Assembly (NCBI RefSeq): GCF_016195855.1
Contig: NZ_JACPYU010000015.1
Coordinates: forward strand, 124,001-188,000
Source: Aquabacterium sp.
Lineage (GTDB): Bacteria; Pseudomonadota; Gammaproteobacteria; Burkholderiales; Burkholderiaceae_C
Direction: 5' to 3'
Length of the DNA: 64,000 bases
The notes beneath the pieces were generated by a model. It had not been told where the DNA came from, did no database searches, and saw only the letters and a program-made list of their open reading frames with translations. A program made the translations under genes and the position numbers. Shown here piece after piece: positions 24,116 through 32,659 of the stretch. Numbering within the stretch: the first letter of the stretch is position 1; every line of letters starts with the position of its first letter.

Positions 24116-24853
24116 ATGACCGCATCCCCCTCGTCCACCAGCACCTCGGCCCCAGACCCGCGCACCGCCCTGGTCGTGTTCTCGGGCGGGCAGGACTCCA
24201 CCGTCTGCCTGGCCTTGGCCCTGTCGCGCTATGCCCACGTCGAGACCATCGGCTTCGACTATGGCCAGCGTCATCGGGTCGAGCTGGACTGCCGCCAGCA
24301 GGTGCGCACGGAAATGGCCCGCGCCTTCCCCCAGTGGGGCGCACGGTTGGGCGAGGACCACATGCTGGACCTGGGTCTGCTGGGCCAGATCTCGGACACC
24401 GCACTGACCGCGTCGCGTGCCATCGAGATGCAGGCCAATGGTTTGCCCAACACCTTCGTGCCCGGGCGCAACCTGCTCTTCCTCAACTTCGCGGCGGCCC
24501 TGGCCTACCGCCGCGGCGCCTCGGTGCTGATCGGCGGCATGTGCGAAACCGACTACTCCGGCTACCCCGATTGCCGCGACAACACGCTCAAGGCCCTGCA
24601 AGTGGCCATCAGCCTGGGCCTGGACAGCCCCATGACCATCGAGACGCCCCTGATGTGGCTGACCAAGGCCCAGACCTGGCAGCTCAGCCACGACCTGGGT
24701 GGCCAGGCGCTCAACGACCTGATCATCGAGCACACCCACACCTGCTACCTGGGCGACCGCCAGCACCGCCACGCCTTGGGTTATGGCTGCGGCAACTGCC
24801 CGGCCTGCCAGCTGCGGCAAGAGGGTTTTACCGCGTTCCGGCAGCAGGGGTGA
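24116..24853 (+). CDS. queC: 7-cyano-7-deazaguanine synthase (QueC)
   Basis: QueC converts carboxy-deazaguanine to preQ0 with ATP and ammonia, on the way to queuosine in tRNA. The 245-residue protein has the PP-loop SGGQDST (23-29), the family motif [22 protein letters not shown] and a zinc-binding C-terminus (HTCYLGD, then [13 protein letters not shown]) with four Cys. ATG at 24116 gives a short Ser/Thr-rich lead before the conserved part. Other queuosine genes are not in view. I see no preQ1 riboswitch in the leader. Confidence 0.95.
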   Translation: MTASPSSTSTSAPDPRTALVVFSGGQDSTVCLALALSRYAHVETIGFDYGQRHRVELDCRQQVRTEMARAFPQWGARLGEDHMLDLGLLGQISDTALTASRAIEMQANGLPNTFVPGRNLLFLNFAAALAYRRGASVLIGGMCETDYSGYPDCRDNTLKALQVAISLGLDSPMTIETPLMWLTKAQTWQLSHDLGGQALNDLIIEHTHTCYLGDRQHRHALGYGCGNCPACQLRQEGFTAFRQQG

Positions 24854-24919
24854 AATCATGATTGCCTGTACAGTGCGGGCCATTCAATCGGCGTCCATCG
24901 GCGTCAAAGGGATGGCCTT

Positions 24920-25513
24920 GTGAACACCTCCAACATCATCTTTCTGGTCATCGCCGCCTTGCTGGTTTTCTGGGCCGCCGGCGCCTACAACCGCCTGGTC
25001 CGCCTGCGCAATGAAATTGGCAACGCCTTTGCCCAGATCGATGTGCAACTCAAGCGCCGCCATGACCTGATCCCCAATCTGGTCGAGGTGGCACGCAAGT
25101 ACATGGAGCACGAGCGCGAAACGCTGGAGCGCGTCACCGCGGCGCGCGCGCAGGTCATGGCCGCCACCGACCTGGTCAAGACCAAGCCCAACCAGCCCGG
25201 CCCCATCCTGAGCCTGGGCATGGCCGAAGGCGTGCTGGCCAGTGCCATGGGCCGATTCCATGCCGTGGTGGAGTCCTACCCCGAACTCAAGGCCGATCAG
25301 CGCCTGCGCGACCTCAGCGAAGAGCTGACCCATACGGAAAACAAGGTGGCCTTCTCGCGCCAGCTGTTCAACGACGCCACGCTGGACTACAACAACGCGG
25401 CCCACCAGTTCCCCACCAACATCGTGGCAGGCGTGTTCGGGTTTCACACGGCGTCCATGTTGCAAGCCACGGCCAGCGAGGCCGAACGCAACCCCGTCAA
25501 GGTCAGTTTCTGA
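24920..25513 (+). CDS. lemA: LemA family protein
   Basis: This 197-residue envelope protein has one N-terminal helix (4-22, IIFLVIAALLVFWAAGAY) and a coiled helical domain with the family hallmark LVRLRNEIGNAFAQIDVQLKRRHDLIPNLVE. It starts with GTG; an AGGGATGG stretch sits upstream. The LemA-next-to-M48-peptidase pair is a recurrent arrangement, and here the protease gene starts 22 bases after the stop. The role is uncertain; the pair is thought to work in envelope protein quality control. Confidence 0.9.
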   Translation: MNTSNIIFLVIAALLVFWAAGAYNRLVRLRNEIGNAFAQIDVQLKRRHDLIPNLVEVARKYMEHERETLERVTAARAQVMAATDLVKTKPNQPGPILSLGMAEGVLASAMGRFHAVVESYPELKADQRLRDLSEELTHTENKVAFSRQLFNDATLDYNNAAHQFPTNIVAGVFGFHTASMLQATASEAERNPVKVSF

Positions 25514-25534
25514 CCCCAGCGCCCGCTTCTTGTC

Positions 25535-27430
25535 ATGCAGTTCCGACAACACCAGCGCGAAGCCCATATCCGGACAGCCCGATTGCTCGGGCTCTTCGCG
25601 CTGCTGCTGGCTGGCTTGAGCATCACGGTCAACCTGCTGCTGGCCCTGCTGTACAAATTGCTCATGCCCTTCAGCGTGGGCTTTCCCGGCCTCTTCTTCG
25701 AGACCAATACCGGGCTGATCTTGCTGTTCGTGCTGGGCGGCTGCCTGGTGGAGTCGCAGCGCCTGCGCGATGGCGGCGGCCCGCGCGTGGCGCACTGGCT
25801 GGGCGGCCGCGAGGTGCGCAACCCCGATGACGCCACCGAGCGCCGCCTGCTCAATGTGGTCGATGAAATGGCCCTGGCCAGCGGGCAGCCCGTGCCCCGC
25901 GTGTATGTGCTGCCCAGGGAAGACGCCATCAACGCCTTTGTCGCCGGTTGGGGCCCCGAAGACCTCGTGCTGTGTGTGACACGTGGTGCGCTGGAGCGGC
26001 TGACCCGCGCGGAGCTGCAAGGCCTGGTGGCCCACGAGTTCGGCCACATCAAGGAAGACGATCTGCCTTTGTCGATGCGGGTCTTGTCACTGGTGTGGGG
26101 CCTGTCACTGGTGCACGGTTATGGCCAGACCTTGATGGCCCCGGACGACAAAGGCCACGTCGGCCCGCTGGCCTGGCTCGTTGGCCTGGTGTTTTCGATC
26201 ACGGGCTGGCTGGGCTGGATGGCCGGCCGCATGCTGCAGGCCGCCGTGTCGCGCCAACGCGAGTTTCTGGCAGATGCCTCGGCCATCCAGTTCACGCGCG
26301 CCCGCGATGGCCTGGGCAATGTGCTGCGCAAGCTGTGGCACGACCAGCAGATCCTGGCCGGCCGCATGCGCCACCCTGCCGCTGGCATGGTGTCTTACCT
26401 GCTGCTGCACGAGCCGGGCGCCGCCACCTGCCTGTCCAGCCACCCCCGCCTGTCAGAGCGCATCCGCCGTGTTTGTGGCACCGTGCTGCCCCCCTTGCCC
26501 GCGCCCTTGGTGCACATCGACACGGTGGAGCCGCGCCACAGCGCTGACAGCCTGCCGCCGGCCCTCGCCGCAGCCGCCCCGTTGAGCCCGCAGGCGCAGG
26601 CCCAACAAGCACGCCAGGAGCAGCAAGCCGCAGCGCGTGAAGCCCTCAGCCGCCTGCATGGCCGGGTCGGCCCCACCGAGCACCGGCTGATCACGCTGGC
26701 ACTCATGATGAACATCCACAACGAGAGCGAGCGCGCCTTGTGGCAGCGCATGGCCGGCACGGTGCACGACGCGCAACGCATCCTGGATGACGTTGTCATG
26801 CTGCCCGCCAACCGGCGTGTGCCGGAGTTCGAACGCCAGACCGCCCTCATTGCCCGCGAGCCCATCGAGCAACGTCGCGCACTGGTGGAGAGCGCACGGG
26901 ACCTGCTGAGGGCCGATGGCCGCGTCAGCCCGCGCGAACGCCTGTGGTGGCTGGCCTTGCGCCATCGCGTGAGCGAGCGCCAGAACCGCCAGGCCTATAT
27001 GCGCCCCACCACCGGTCAAGGCCAGGAGCTGCATCACCTGGGGCCCAGCGAACTGAGTTGCGTCGTCCCGCTGACGACCTACCTGGCCCGCTTCATCCCG
27101 GTCGAGGAAAGCGCCGAAGGCTGGGCCGCACCCAGCCTCGCCTGGTTCAAGGGTGTGATGGGCCGCTGCGGCAAGCCGGTGGACACACAGCCCGGCCCAC
27201 CGCCGGATGCCGATGCGCTGGTGCACGCCCTGGCGGGTGTGCAGGAGCTGTCATGGATGCTGCGGCCCTTGCTGCTCAAGGCCTGGGTGGAAGAAGCCGT
27301 CAACCACAGCGCGCATGGCGTGCTGTCAGACCAGACCGCTGACGCACTGCGCCTGGCTGCCGGGCTGATCGATGCCCCCCTGCCCCCCATGCTGGAGGCG
27401 CACTACCCCAAGCCGGATGCGAAGGCCTGA
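25535..27430 (+). CDS. M48-family zinc metalloprotease, long form
   Basis: This membrane protease of the HtpX/Ste24 class has helices at about 20-75 and again near 195-235, with the zinc site HEFGH at residues 167-171 between them and a following QREFLADASAIQFTR that supplies the third ligand (Glu). Family-typical VYVLPREDAINAFVAGW precedes the site. At 631 residues it is about twice the length of HtpX. The extra C-terminal 350 residues are soluble and helical, rich in Ala, Gln and Arg, and I do not recognise them. It lies directly behind LemA, likely in one operon, and would act at the inner membrane. Confidence 0.88.
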   Translation: MQFRQHQREAHIRTARLLGLFALLLAGLSITVNLLLALLYKLLMPFSVGFPGLFFETNTGLILLFVLGGCLVESQRLRDGGGPRVAHWLGGREVRNPDDATERRLLNVVDEMALASGQPVPRVYVLPREDAINAFVAGWGPEDLVLCVTRGALERLTRAELQGLVAHEFGHIKEDDLPLSMRVLSLVWGLSLVHGYGQTLMAPDDKGHVGPLAWLVGLVFSITGWLGWMAGRMLQAAVSRQREFLADASAIQFTRARDGLGNVLRKLWHDQQILAGRMRHPAAGMVSYLLLHEPGAATCLSSHPRLSERIRRVCGTVLPPLPAPLVHIDTVEPRHSADSLPPALAAAAPLSPQAQAQQARQEQQAAAREALSRLHGRVGPTEHRLITLALMMNIHNESERALWQRMAGTVHDAQRILDDVVMLPANRRVPEFERQTALIAREPIEQRRALVESARDLLRADGRVSPRERLWWLALRHRVSERQNRQAYMRPTTGQGQELHHLGPSELSCVVPLTTYLARFIPVEESAEGWAAPSLAWFKGVMGRCGKPVDTQPGPPPDADALVHALAGVQELSWMLRPLLLKAWVEEAVNHSAHGVLSDQTADALRLAAGLIDAPLPPMLEAHYPKPDAKA

Positions 27431-27450
27431 GCGCTATCAGTTGCCCGCGA

Positions 27451-28131
27451 TCAGTTGTCCGCGTCGCGGCTGCCCGCCTTGGGCAGGCGCGTCAGGCCCA
27501 GCAGGCCATTGCGCAGCTCCTCAGGTGCAGCCGGCCCGATGTACATGCGCATGTAGATCTGATAGGCCAGCTCGTCCTTGATGGCCATGGTACCGCCGCC
27601 GTCACCGGTCAGCGCCCTGCCGTTGTGGGTGGCCATCCAGCCTTGGCCGGGCACCCAGTCCAGATTGACCACATCGCCCTTGGACACCCGCTTGACGTTT
27701 GCATACGCCGCACCGATCTGGCCGATCGGCCCGATCAGCTTCTTGAATTCTTCATCCGTGGCCGACTGTTTGAAGTCAGACAGGAAGATGCGGGTGATCG
27801 TTGACGAGGTGAACTCGCGCAGGATGTTGAGCTGGATGCGGCGCACGCCATCGAGCTTGTAGATGGCATCGGGTGTGGTGCGTTTTTCAGGCAGGTACAG
27901 CGCGGTCACGTCGGCCTTGAAATAGCCACGCTTGCGCACTGCTGCACCATTGAGCACCAGCCTGTGCCCGTAGGCCGTGACGGTCTCCGGCAGTTCCACG
28001 CCCTCCAGTTCCACCGCCGCATTCGCGGGCGTGGCCCAAGGCAGCAAGGTAGACGCCGCGGCACCGGCCAGCAGTTGCCGGCGCAGCGTGTTCACGGTCT
28101 CGTCCTGATCTTGATTCAAGTTGTCCGACAT
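27451..28131 (-). CDS. Chalcone-isomerase-like exported protein
   Basis: This 226-residue protein has an N-terminal export signal with twin arginines and a hydrophobic core (RRQLLAGAAASTLLPWATPANA), so Tat or Sec export to the periplasm is likely. The mature domain shows LEGVELPETVTAYGHRLVLNGAAVRKR and FKADVTALYLPEK, then IQLNILREFTSS, typical of the bacterial chalcone isomerase-like family. Members generally lack flavonoid chemistry and may bind fatty acids or other ligands; the function here is unknown. It lies 29 bases upstream of nothing related on its strand and is convergent with the M48 gene. Confidence 0.8.
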   Translation of the reverse strand: MSDNLNQDQDETVNTLRRQLLAGAAASTLLPWATPANAAVELEGVELPETVTAYGHRLVLNGAAVRKRGYFKADVTALYLPEKRTTPDAIYKLDGVRRIQLNILREFTSSTITRIFLSDFKQSATDEEFKKLIGPIGQIGAAYANVKRVSKGDVVNLDWVPGQGWMATHNGRALTGDGGGTMAIKDELAYQIYMRMYIGPAAPEELRNGLLGLTRLPKAGSRDADN

Positions 28132-28159
28132 GGCGATGCCTCCAACCCGACAGGGATGA

Positions 28160-29242
28160 TTACAAGGGCTTGGAAACAGTCAACCAGAAAGCCTGGCCTT
28201 CCGTGCGATTGCGCGCATCGAATTCCTTGAGGAACTTGCCCTCCAGCAGCATTTCGCCACCGTTCTTGAGCCAGCCAACGGCGGGGCCTGCGGCGTTCAC
28301 GCTGGCTTTGTTGCCGTTGATGATTTCCTTGGGGCCGCCCAGCGCCGTGATTTGAGCCCCCGAAAAGCCGCTCAGATTCTGCGTGTCCTTGGTCAGCTGA
28401 CGCACGAAGTAGCCTTGCAACCCAACGCGCACATCGTCACTGACAAACTTCATCAGCTGCCAGTCCAGATTGAACATATTGCCGGAGAAATAGCCGGTGT
28501 CCTTGTTGCGGGTGTTGAAGGACAACACACCACGCGCACCTACGTCCCAACCGTCGCCGATGAAGGCGTATTGCACCGAGGGACGGAAGGTCACGAAATT
28601 GCCGTAGCCGGGGTTCACGCGCTGCGTAGCTTTGTAGTCACCGGTGGGCAAGACGATGGTGGGGGTGAAGGTCACCGCCTGGTGATCGCCGATCTCCCAG
28701 TGCAACAGAGGCGCGAACTCGAAATCACCGATGCCGATCTCGCTGCCGTTTTGCGATGCGGCTCTGGAAGCCAGGAGCTGATCCAGCGTCACACCGGGAA
28801 TCCCAGAGGGGGCCGCACCATAGGGAGAAGGCGCCGAGGCACCAAAGGTTGCCTTGCGTTGCACCAGGGGCAGCATGGCAGTGAAACCCACGTTGGCGCC
28901 CAAAAAGCGGGTTGAATCCAGAAAAGTCACGCGAGGCAGCAAAGCACGGTTGTCGGCCTTGATGGTGGTGTTGGCGCGGATGCTCTGTCCAGGAATGGCC
29001 GAGGTCGCAGCGTTGCCGTCATTGCCTTTGATCTTGCTGGCGTGATAGGCCACCATGGGCATCTGCACATACCAACCCGGCACCAGTGGCGTGGTCATGT
29101 CGCTACCACCGATACCGGCTGAATAACGTTGCTGACCATTTTCAGCGGCCATGGCCTGCGTGACACCGGCCAGCGCCAGCACCAGGCTCAATAATTTGAC
29201 GGATGTGGCAGAAACAAATGATTCACTGCGGCGGGCCATCAT
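28160..29242 (-). CDS. Outer-membrane porin-like protein, phenol-degradation MetA family
   Basis: The 360-residue protein has a Sec signal peptide (VKLLSLVLALAGVTQAMAA) and a beta-rich body of alternating hydrophobic strands ending in an aromatic or hydrophobic pair with Leu at the terminus (FWLTVSKPL). Diagnostic stretches are FTPTIVLPTGDY, WDVGARGVLSFNTRN and GYFSGNMFNLDWQLMKF, as in the MetA-pathway family, thought to form outer-membrane channels for hydrophobic or aromatic compounds. No aromatic catabolism genes are near, so substrate and inducer are unknown. It sits behind ptsH on the same strand, 194 bases away. Confidence 0.82.
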   Translation of the reverse strand: MMARRSESFVSATSVKLLSLVLALAGVTQAMAAENGQQRYSAGIGGSDMTTPLVPGWYVQMPMVAYHASKIKGNDGNAATSAIPGQSIRANTTIKADNRALLPRVTFLDSTRFLGANVGFTAMLPLVQRKATFGASAPSPYGAAPSGIPGVTLDQLLASRAASQNGSEIGIGDFEFAPLLHWEIGDHQAVTFTPTIVLPTGDYKATQRVNPGYGNFVTFRPSVQYAFIGDGWDVGARGVLSFNTRNKDTGYFSGNMFNLDWQLMKFVSDDVRVGLQGYFVRQLTKDTQNLSGFSGAQITALGGPKEIINGNKASVNAAGPAVGWLKNGGEMLLEGKFLKEFDARNRTEGQAFWLTVSKPL

Positions 29243-29436
29243 TACTCCTTGAAACTCGAAACTGACGGGATTCGTTTAATTAGCCATTAAGGCTTTTGCC
29301 CCGATTGGGACACCTACTTTGCCCTGCCTCGCTGGGGAATGGCACAGCGTTGTAGTCGACAAACGACACAAAATTCACGGCCATGGGCTTGGCGTTAAAG
29401 GTCCCCTCTCGAATCAGGGGGGACATACACCAGGGT

Positions 29437-29706
29437 TTACTCGCCCTCACCAAACTTGTCGTTGATCAGCGCAACCAGGGCTTTGGTGGCTTCTTCTTCT
29501 TTCGCGCCATCGCATTCAAGCTCTACGGCAGACCCCAGGCCCGCGGCCAGCATCATCACGCCCATGATGCTTTTGGCATTCACGCGGCGATCATTGCGGC
29601 TCATGTAGACCTCGCAAGGAAAACTGCTGGCGAGCTTGGTCAGCTTGGCTGATGCGCGCGCATGCAGGCCCAGCTTATTGCTGATGGTGACGGTGGTCTT
29701 GATCAT
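29437..29706 (-). CDS. ptsH: Phosphocarrier protein HPr
   Basis: HPr relays phosphate from enzyme I to EIIA proteins of the phosphotransferase system. The 89-residue protein has the active His15 in NKLGLHARAS and the regulatory Ser46 in NAKSIMGVMML. ATG at 29706 puts these residues at their standard numbers; the frame upstream (to 29751) overlaps the EIIA gene and is not family sequence. The start overlaps the EIIA reading frame by 32 bases, implying coupled translation. Enzyme I does not follow, which differs from the usual ptsM-ptsH-ptsI order. Role probably regulatory rather than sugar uptake. Confidence 0.95.
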   Translation of the reverse strand: MIKTTVTISNKLGLHARASAKLTKLASSFPCEVYMSRNDRRVNAKSIMGVMMLAAGLGSAVELECDGAKEEEATKALVALINDKFGEGE

Positions 29707-30136
29707 GGGAAGTAGGTTGGCTGACCTGGTTGTGGGGCCGGCTGGTGGCAATTTGCATGACCCCTTGCGTGCCCCCCGCCACCGCGCGGGTGATCAAGGT
29801 CTCAAGGGGTTCACCGGCGTAATTGAGGGCGCGCCAAAGCATGGGCACATTGGCCCCGGTGACCACTTTCACATGCACGCCATCGGCCAGGCGCTGCACG
29901 CAATTGCAGGGCGTCGCACCAAAGACATCGGTCAGAACCAGGGCCTCGCCGCGCTCGTCGCCCTCCAGGGCGCGCTCCAGCAGCAGGCGCGCCTGGGCCT
30001 CGACCTCGTCAGCAGACAGATTGGGCTGGACATCCAGCACCTGCATGCGTTCGGTGGCCTCGGGGAAGCAATGCTGCGCGGCCAGCTTCAAGGCTGAAGC
30101 CAGCGGCGCGTGCGCAATGATGAAAAGGCCTGCCAT
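29675..30136 (-). CDS. PTS EIIA component, mannose/fructose (Man) family
   Basis: This 153-residue soluble EIIA-Man domain receives phosphate from HPr at His9 (LFIIAHAPLA). Other family marks are VLTDVFGATPCN and the helix ADGVHVKVVTGANVPMLWRAL. No EIIB, IIC or IID genes are nearby, so transport is unlikely; stand-alone EIIA-Man proteins with HPr in proteobacteria usually form a regulatory phosphorelay. The C-terminal His-rich tail (HDQDHRHHQQ) arises where the frame runs into ptsH and may be a by-product of the overlap. Confidence 0.9.
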   Translation of the reverse strand: MAGLFIIAHAPLASALKLAAQHCFPEATERMQVLDVQPNLSADEVEAQARLLLERALEGDERGEALVLTDVFGATPCNCVQRLADGVHVKVVTGANVPMLWRALNYAGEPLETLITRAVAGGTQGVMQIATSRPHNQVSQPTSHDQDHRHHQQ

Positions 30137-30157
30137 ACAACTCGGATTATCGGCAAC

Positions 30158-30784
30158 TCAGCGGGGAAATTGCAGCCCATTGAAAAAGGCTTGCGCCACA
30201 TCTTCACTGGTTTGGGCCTTGACCGCATCGGCGGGGCGCCACACCGATGCCTGGAACACGGTCATTCCGTGGGAAAAATGCCACGTCCGGATGTCCATGT
30301 CCAGCGGACGCCCCAGGCCATCCGGCCGCTGGGCCTGGAAACGCCAGCCGTGCGCTTGCGGGGTCGGGGTCATGCCGGGCACCGAAATCGGCCCCAGATC
30401 CTGCTCGGACAGGGGCGCCCCGCTTCCGGCCATCTGGCTTGCCGCCCCCAGGTTGCGCCGCATCGACAGGGTCAACTCGTGCATGGCCGGCGACAACAGA
30501 GCCACATCAGGCAAGGTCAGGTAACTCAAGGCCCAGGTGCCGGCCTCGGTCTGGCACGACAGCATGTGCATCGTGGCGCCAGCAGGCAACCCTGGCCAGG
30601 GCACCACACGCTCGTGTGCGTCGGGCTTGCAGGGGAACAGTGCCGTGAGCCCATCGGCCTGCGCGGGACGCACCTCTCGCCAGTTCAAGGCGGGCGAGCA
30701 GGCTGACGTCAGCACGAACAAGGTCAACGCCCACACCACAAGCAGGGGGGACAGGGCAAGGCGATCAAGATAAATTCGGACCAT
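30158..30784 (-). CDS. Conserved lipoprotein of unknown function
   Basis: From ATG 30784 the product is about 208 residues with a lipoprotein signal (LLVVWALTLFVLTSAC, lipobox TSAC). The mature part begins PALNWREVRPAQADGLTALFPCKPDAHERVV and ends with QTSEDVAQAFFNGLQFPR. That opening, with a Cys and a later second Cys (HMLSCQTEAG), looks like a small beta-sandwich domain. I do not know a named family. An in-frame start at 30811 would add nine residues ahead of the signal. It lies 21 bases upstream of the EIIA gene and may be co-transcribed. Confidence 0.7.
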   Translation of the reverse strand: MVRIYLDRLALSPLLVVWALTLFVLTSACSPALNWREVRPAQADGLTALFPCKPDAHERVVPWPGLPAGATMHMLSCQTEAGTWALSYLTLPDVALLSPAMHELTLSMRRNLGAASQMAGSGAPLSEQDLGPISVPGMTPTPQAHGWRFQAQRPDGLGRPLDMDIRTWHFSHGMTVFQASVWRPADAVKAQTSEDVAQAFFNGLQFPR

Positions 30785-30885
30785 TTGCCCATTATGCAAA
30801 GGCTGTGACAACCCTCACCCATGCGCGGGATGGACAAGGCGCATGCCACAGACAAGACTGCAAGCCGTAGCACAAAGAACGTAGC

Positions 30886-32085
30886 ATGAACAGCGCCCTG
30901 AACCCCAAGCTCAACCTGTCATCAGACTTGTTGGCCGGGCTGTCGGAGGACGCCAGCCCCTTGCAAGGCATGCCTGCTGACCTGCCGCATGCCGACCAGG
31001 CCGTCGACACGGAACTGGCCCGCTGGCACGAATTGCTCGGCCAGGTCGGCCGCGAACTGGCTGAACCGCTCACCGCCGCGCTGGAGCGCGTCACCACCCT
31101 GACCACCACGGGGCGCATCGACCGCGCGGGCTTGCGTGCACTGCGCGACGAAGTCGACCGCGCCCGCCAGACCGGCATCTGGTGTCAGCAGATTGCCCGC
31201 CTGGCTTCGGGCCGCATCCGCCAGTCCCACGAGCGCGTGCACCTGACCAACACCGTGCAAAGCGTGCTGGCCTACCGGGCTCGCGAGATGCACGCCAAGG
31301 GCCTGCAGCTGTCGCAATCGCTGCTGCCCATCGAGATCAATCTGGACGCCTCCATGCTGTTCGGCCTGCTCAATGCCCTGATCGACTGGTGGCTCGATTG
31401 CGCGCATGGCACGGTGGAAGTGCGCGTGGACACCCGCAACTGGCCGGTGCGCGCCCAACTGCACTGCGCCTTTGCCCACCACCCACCCGATCAGCCCACA
31501 CCCGCGGCCGACGCGATCAACAGCCGCGTCGACACCATGCACTGGCACCTGCTGGAGCAAACCGCACGCACCCTGGGCCTGGTCTTTGACAGGCAGATCG
31601 ATGCCTCCCATGTGCGCCTGCGCCTGGAGTTCCCCGACACCGTCCATGCGCTGGCCCACGCCCCCGAGGCCGATCACGACGACCATGGCTTCGTGGACTC
31701 GGTGAACTCCAAGCCGCTGGCCGGCAGCCACGTGCTGGTCATTGCGGGGCGCCGCGACCTGCGCCTGCAGATCCGTGAATCACTCAAGTCCATGGGGCTG
31801 GTGCTGGACTTTGTTGGCTCGGTCCGCGAGGCCATCGAGTTCTGCCGCGAAGGCCTGCCGCACGCCATCGTGTTTGAAGGCGCCTTGCGTTCACGTCAGT
31901 TTGACCAGTTGGCCAGCGGCATCCGGCAGGAAGTGCCCGAGTTCGTGTTCATCGAACTGGTCAATGAAGGGCGCACCTTCGACATCTCGTCGATCAGTGC
32001 AACCGGTATGGCACGCGTGGGCTGCGATGGCATCGCCAACGCGCTGCCATCGGCCCTGGTGTACGAACTCTCGCGTGTGATGTAG
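30886..32085 (+). CDS. Degenerate sensor-kinase/receiver protein, probably phosphorylation-independent
   Basis: The 399-residue soluble protein has a dimerisation-like helical part (about 45-135), a kinase-ATPase-like part (about 135-260) and a receiver-like domain (about 280-399). The catalytic marks are missing: where a phospho-accepting His box would be there is GRELAEPLTAALERV, and no clear N-box or G-box Asn/Gly pattern is seen. In the receiver the phospho-acceptor Asp is replaced by Glu331 (HAIVFEGAL), a substitution that often mimics phosphorylation. ATG at 30886 is the only good start. The protein may act as a scaffold or a constitutive signalling partner; the target is unknown. Confidence 0.7.
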   Translation: MNSALNPKLNLSSDLLAGLSEDASPLQGMPADLPHADQAVDTELARWHELLGQVGRELAEPLTAALERVTTLTTTGRIDRAGLRALRDEVDRARQTGIWCQQIARLASGRIRQSHERVHLTNTVQSVLAYRAREMHAKGLQLSQSLLPIEINLDASMLFGLLNALIDWWLDCAHGTVEVRVDTRNWPVRAQLHCAFAHHPPDQPTPAADAINSRVDTMHWHLLEQTARTLGLVFDRQIDASHVRLRLEFPDTVHALAHAPEADHDDHGFVDSVNSKPLAGSHVLVIAGRRDLRLQIRESLKSMGLVLDFVGSVREAIEFCREGLPHAIVFEGALRSRQFDQLASGIRQEVPEFVFIELVNEGRTFDISSISATGMARVGCDGIANALPSALVYELSRVM

Positions 32086-32137
32086 GCCTGCCGGCGGGCG
32101 CCGGGACAGGTATACCAAGGCCGGGGGCAGGCCGGTT

Positions 32138-32632
32138 TCAGGCCGGCTCGGCCAGCAATTGCGCCAAAAGGCTGTGCAAAGCGGCAAAATCGGGCTCACC
32201 GACATACCGTTTGACAATCTCACCCTTTTTGTTGACAACAAACGTGGTCGGCGTCAGTTGCACCTCGCCAAAGCCCTTGGCCAGATCACCCGAGTGGTCG
32301 ATGGCCACACGAAAAGGCAACTGTCTTGATTGCGCAAACTGCATGACGTACGCAGGCGGGTCATACTCCATGGCTACAGCCAGTGTTTCCAGGCCCTGGC
32401 CTTGGAACTTCTGGTAGGTGGCCACCATCTGCGGCATCTCCTTGACACAGGTGCTGCAACTGGTGGCCCAGAAATTGATGAGTGTGACCTTGCCCTTCAG
32501 CTCAGCCATGGTGTGCTTGCTGCCATCCAGCTGGGTAAAGGGCAGATTGGGTGCTGCCTGCTGGGAGCCTGAGAAACAGGCCGACAACAGCAAGGGCAGC
32601 GCCAGTGTCAGCATTCGGCGGGTCAAGTTCAT
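32138..32632 (-). CDS. TlpA-like thioredoxin-fold lipoprotein
   Basis: This 164-residue envelope protein has a lipoprotein signal (LTLALPLLLSAC). A thioredoxin fold of the TlpA/ResA class follows, with LINFWATSCSTCVKEMPQM, whose CSTC is the redox pair, and TPTTFVVNKKGEIVKRYVG with the conserved cis-Pro. It would reduce or exchange disulfides outside the cytoplasm, for example in cytochrome c maturation. ATG at 32632 is the start. The same frame stays open far upstream, but that sequence belongs to the antisense of the next gene. Confidence 0.88.
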   Translation of the reverse strand: MNLTRRMLTLALPLLLSACFSGSQQAAPNLPFTQLDGSKHTMAELKGKVTLINFWATSCSTCVKEMPQMVATYQKFQGQGLETLAVAMEYDPPAYVMQFAQSRQLPFRVAIDHSGDLAKGFGEVQLTPTTFVVNKKGEIVKRYVGEPDFAALHSLLAQLLAEPA

Positions 32633-32659
32633 CCTGGTTACCCTAGCGAAAGATGTCAG

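Noticed and set aside
29399..29429. A rho-independent terminator after ptsH
   Set aside because: The GTCCCC/GGGGAC stem is present but the following minus-strand bases are not T-rich enough, so I do not call it.
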